A stretch of 8,065 nt of DNA, from NCBI GenBank assembly GCA_045641605.1, contig JAZUHG010000023.1, positions 1 through 8,065 on the forward strand, given 5' to 3'. The stretch is from Equivita sp045641605 (GTDB lineage Bacteria; Actinomycetota; Coriobacteriia; Coriobacteriales; Eggerthellaceae). Made by a program: the position numbers and the translations under genes. This document shows, one piece after another, positions 5,901-8,065 of this stretch. How positions within the stretch are numbered: position 1 is the stretch's first letter; each line of letters begins with the position of its first letter. Under the pieces are notes generated by a model. It searched no databases. It saw only the letters and a program-made list of their open reading frames with translations, and had not been told where the DNA came from.

Positions 5901-8065
5901 TTCTAATGGCGTAACAGTAACGGCTGCCGCAGACGATAATTCAATATATAGGAGATGAAACGTAGAGGGAACATATAATCTTGTTGAAGACGAAGTGATA
6001 ACTGCACAATTTGTCCAAAAATTCGTTACTTTAAAACTAGATAAAGGTCAGTCTCCGGTCGAAGCGGATGTTTGCCCCTCTGACTTTACGATACCTATCG
6101 ATTCGGTATTTTCACAACAAAGAACTTCTTTATCAAGCGGAATTGCAAAATTTACTATAGGTGAACAGGCAAAGGAAGCAGAGATAAAAATTACTGATAG
6201 CTCGAAAATTATAAAATATAAATTTAATGAATCAGTTTTTGTGCAACCAAAATATACATTAATTAACGAAAGTAATTATCCTGATATTGAAAAAAATGGG
6301 TTTAAGCTAGTTTATCAAATTCAAGAGAAAGACCCAATAATTGTAACGCTGGACTTAGGTGAAGGATCGCCTGCAGAAGGATTTTCTCCTACTCCTGTAC
6401 CGTTAGAAATTGGCGGAGCGGGTAGTGACGGAAAATGAAGCTACGATGCACAAAAGCATGAATGAACTAACTCTTTCTACGAAGAATACCCAATAGATGG
6501 AGACACTGGAGTATTAATTTATTTACCTAATAACGAAACTAATATTACTAAACACGACGGATTCTTTACAGGTCAGTGAGACGGAGCTACAGAAGGTTTA
6601 CTAACTAAAGACACTTCAGTATGAACAGCTCTTTATGATGACGCTATTCATATTTCTGGAAAAGTTTCCAACACAGCATCTACGTTGCTTACTGATGTCA
6701 ATATTAATATCTTCGCAACCGATCAATCTTATATTGATCCATATAGTCAAACGTTATTCACAACAAGCGATGATAAGGGAAGCTATGACTTTAAAGTATA
6801 TTCTAATAAAAGCTACATGCTAGATGCTGGTGACAAAGACCATATTATTTGCTTTGAAGAAACAGAAAATCTTACGGCTGATACAGTAGTTAATTTTACG
6901 TTAGAAAATGGTTACACATGACTTCCTCTTGAAGATGATTATACAAACAACACTTGACGTTCGCATTATTCAAATGATGTTATTTTGACATGCGAATCTG
7001 GTTCTATAAGCGAAAACAAATTTGTTTTGCCAGAGTCTCAATTATTGTCATATCCTAATTCTGGTATAAAGCATGTAGGAGACAAGTTTGATATTTATGC
7101 AACTGGGGCTGTGTCTGCAACAGTAAACAATGGATTTGATGAAAACCTTACGTTTTCATCAGACAAACTAGAATATACAATTTGAAATACAGCTCAGGGT
7201 TTTAGCATTAAGCCTAATGCAGATGATTTGAAAATTTCAAAAATAGATTTTCACTTAGAAAATGATAACTATGTTTCATATGGAGGCATAGTTAAAGACA
7301 GTCAAACACAAAATCCTATTAGCGATGTTCAAGTTAAATATTCTTCTTCGGTTATGAATCAAACTATCGAAACCACAACAAACGAAAACGGAGGATTTTA
7401 TATTATTTGTAAAGGTTCACTTGTTGGTAGTGTAACGCTTGTTAAGGATCATTATTTAGATATTAAAAACGATGTTAACATAACCACTGGATCGGTTTCT
7501 GTTGTTGAAGATCTTGAAGAGGCCATACATATTTCAGGGAAAGTTTTCCAGCAAAAGCCTGGTACTACAGAATATGTTCCTGCAGAAAACGTTACGGTAA
7601 CTTTTAGTGACCAAAGTTTAATTTCATGGCCTGTTAGTACCTCTTCGGATGGATCTTATCTCTTAAAGGTAAAAAAGGGTTCTACAGGTTCTGTCTTGTA
7701 TTACAAGGCTGGTTATGCGGAAGATGGCAGATCATTTTCTTCTCCATTAAGTTCGGATAAGAGTATTGAGGATGTTTTCTTGTATCTTGCTGGAGCAACA
7801 GTGTCAATTTCCGCTTTAGATCAGGAAGCGCATGATCATTTTATCGTTGATTTTTATGAAAATGACATTAAATATTTATCGAAAAACTATGATTCTACAG
7901 AACCTACTGTATTTGCTCTAGATGGAAAATTTAGTAGTGGCTACGACAATAAAGGTAATCATATTTTGGAATATGATTTTCCTGATACTAATTTCCATAT
8001 TACAATGACCCCAATTGCTAAGAAGGATTATTGTTTTTGGTCATGAAGCTATTTAGATCCAGACA
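2953..8065 (+). CDS. Giant secreted modular surface protein (adhesin-like), partial, 19 in-frame UGA (Trp) codons
   Basis: One open frame of at least 1704 codons that runs off the right edge, with no TAA or TAG. It carries 19 TGA and 6 TGG codons, all read as Trp. Layout by residue: 1-45 signal peptide (basic N-terminus, hydrophobic core about 19-34, cleavage likely after SFAFA); about 50-80 strongly acidic linker; about 110-290 a Trp-rich, Cys-containing domain I do not recognise; about 297-720 repeated InlB B-repeat-like beta modules each with an F/Y-x-x-W core; 735-922 two carboxypeptidase-regulatory-like beta-sandwich repeats; about 940-1012 another InlB-like module; 1129-1230 a Listeria-Bacteroides-type (Flg_new-like) segment; 1231 to about 1613 further beta-sandwich repeats. 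Such architectures are typical of wall- or membrane-attached adhesins. A sortase signal or other anchor would lie beyond the window. The DNA is much poorer in GC than the upstream genes. It has its own promoter and RBS. Binding partner unknown. Confidence 0.85.
3841..5147 (+). repeat. Series of Trp-anchored InlB B-repeat-like modules within the giant protein
   Basis: Divergent protein modules share the pattern Y/F-x-x-x-W, 15-30 variable residues, then a beta strand ending in x-V/I-x-A/V-x-F. The anchoring Trp codons are 3856 (YKILKWTY, TGA), 4147 (ARFGNWSQDSGTV, TGA), 4474 (YVFDKWTY, TGG), 4765 (YQLFKWNN, TGA) and 5068 (NFVWFYN, TGG). Closing strands include IQVHFKA, INIAAIF, FKVYFKV, FTITANF and IALVVKA. 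Related modules recur at 5956 (SIYRRWNVEG then VITAQF, TGA) and probably at 7183 (EYTIWNTA then ISKIDF, TGA). The pattern resembles InlB B-repeat/divergent InlB B-repeat domains of bacterial surface proteins. Similarity is at protein level; the DNA copies are well diverged. Confidence 0.65.
5155..5421 (+). repeat. Carboxypeptidase-regulatory-like beta-sandwich repeat A (residues 735-823)
   Basis: The module opens with LSVSGAVKC, has a central ADAKDGSFVFENIPHD motif and closes with a VDDSSKSNQNVNLEEE strand. The SG-x-V start and DGSF-x-F centre are typical of CarboxypepD_reg-like or Cna_B-like beta sandwiches in surface proteins. It contains no Trp. Confidence 0.6.
5479..5718 (+). repeat. Carboxypeptidase-regulatory-like beta-sandwich repeat B (residues 843-922)
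   Basis: It begins with TINISGSVSTPED, the same opening strand as repeats A, C and E, followed by SGDKFSFGALTTDD in place of the usual DGSY centre and a closing YVTISFIS strand. It is more diverged than the other copies. Confidence 0.45.
6337..6642 (+). repeat. Flg_new-like (Listeria-Bacteroides type) module in the giant protein
   Basis: Residues 1129-1230 start with IIVTLDLGEGSPAEGF, resembling the opening strand of Listeria-Bacteroides (Flg_new) repeats (VTFDxNGG). They continue with GVLIYLPN, HDGFFTGQWDG and end with DTSVWTALYDD, resembling the G-x-x-F-x-G-W and closing strand. Four TGA codons lie here (6436, 6463, 6577, 6622) and no TGG; under the standard code this module would be lost entirely. 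Confidence 0.5.
6643..6918 (+). repeat. Carboxypeptidase-regulatory-like beta-sandwich repeat C
   Basis: It opens with AIHISGKVSN, has DVNINIFATD as second strand, the central SDDKGSYDFKV motif, and closes with ADTVVNFTLENG. This is a good match to the CarboxypepD_reg pattern (SGKV, then DGSY-x-F). Its opening IHISGKV is identical to that of repeat E. Confidence 0.65.
7270..7524 (+). repeat. Carboxypeptidase-regulatory-like beta-sandwich repeat D
   Basis: It opens with YVSYGGIVKDSQTQNPISDV, continues with QVKYSSS and the central TNENGGFYIICKGS motif, and ends with the SVSVVEDLEE strand that leads directly into repeat E. P-I-S-D-V followed by a short strand and N-G-G-F-Y is characteristic of these sandwiches. 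Confidence 0.65.
7525..7791 (+). repeat. Carboxypeptidase-regulatory-like beta-sandwich repeat E
   Basis: It opens with IHISGKVFQQ, then VPAENVTVTFSD, the central SSDGSYLLKVKKGS motif, a YKAGYAEDGRSF loop and a closing SIEDVFLYL strand. This is the clearest CarboxypepD_reg-like copy in the window. It abuts repeat D, and its one Trp (7627) is TGG. Confidence 0.7.

Noticed and set aside
110..8065. UGA read as glycine (table 25, as in Absconditabacteria/Gracilibacteria)
   Set aside because: TGAs fall at aromatic or Trp-like positions (KWTY, FGNW, YRRW), and one module carries TGG at the same column. Gly is already abundantly encoded by GGN at its usual conserved places.
110..8065. Selenocysteine insertion at TGA
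   Set aside because: There are far too many TGAs, none at a redox or family Sec site, and several in repeat columns shared with TGG.
2953..8065. Decayed pseudogene or stop codon readthrough
   Set aside because: No frameshift and no TAA or TAG occurs in over 1700 codons, domains stay intact across the TGAs, and conserved housekeeping tatD shows the same pattern.

Overview
This window reads as a bacterial chromosome segment in which UGA is translated as tryptophan (NCBI translation table 4). Under the standard code every gene after the first would be broken repeatedly. All the breaks are TGA, none is TAA or TAG, and the reading frame stays the same across each one. With TGA read as Trp the window resolves into five plus-strand genes that fill almost all of it. 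The four genes whose ends are visible stop at TAA (three) or TAG (one), never at TGA. I count 23 in-frame TGA codons against 9 TGG codons. Several TGAs fall where the protein family or an internal repeat demands Trp.

Positions 1-2871 form a compact housekeeping block with moderate to fairly high GC (ksgA looks GC-rich by eye): the end of methionyl-tRNA synthetase (metG), a TatD-family metal-dependent hydrolase, the 16S rRNA dimethyladenosine transferase RsmA/KsgA, and a lipoprotein with a class I glutamine amidotransferase-like (peptidase C26) domain. metG/tatD and tatD/ksgA each overlap by one base (TAATG). The lipoprotein starts 9 bases after ksgA, with a Shine-Dalgarno sequence beginning inside the ksgA stop codon. 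The metG-tatD-ksgA order is common in Actinobacteria and Firmicutes. The TatD and KsgA sequences (for example the SPLAN start of KsgA) remind me of Coriobacteriia-type proteins, but this placement is only an inference. The GC content and gene style do not look like Mollicutes, the classic table 4 group.

Positions 2872-2952 are an 81-base AT-rich intergenic region with an extended -10 promoter and a strong ribosome binding site. From 2953 to the right edge runs one uninterrupted, AT-rich reading frame of at least 1704 codons. It encodes a secreted modular protein: signal peptide, acidic linker, a Trp-rich N-terminal domain, a series of InlB B-repeat-like modules each anchored by a Trp, and several carboxypeptidase-regulatory-like beta-sandwich repeats. 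It is most likely a giant surface adhesin-type protein; its C-terminus and anchor lie beyond the window.

The main point for a reader is the recoding. Standard-code annotation would shatter this locus into about fifteen false fragments or pseudogenes. The matching machinery (a tRNA-Trp with UCA anticodon, and probable absence of release factor 2) is not in this window and is the decisive thing to look for.
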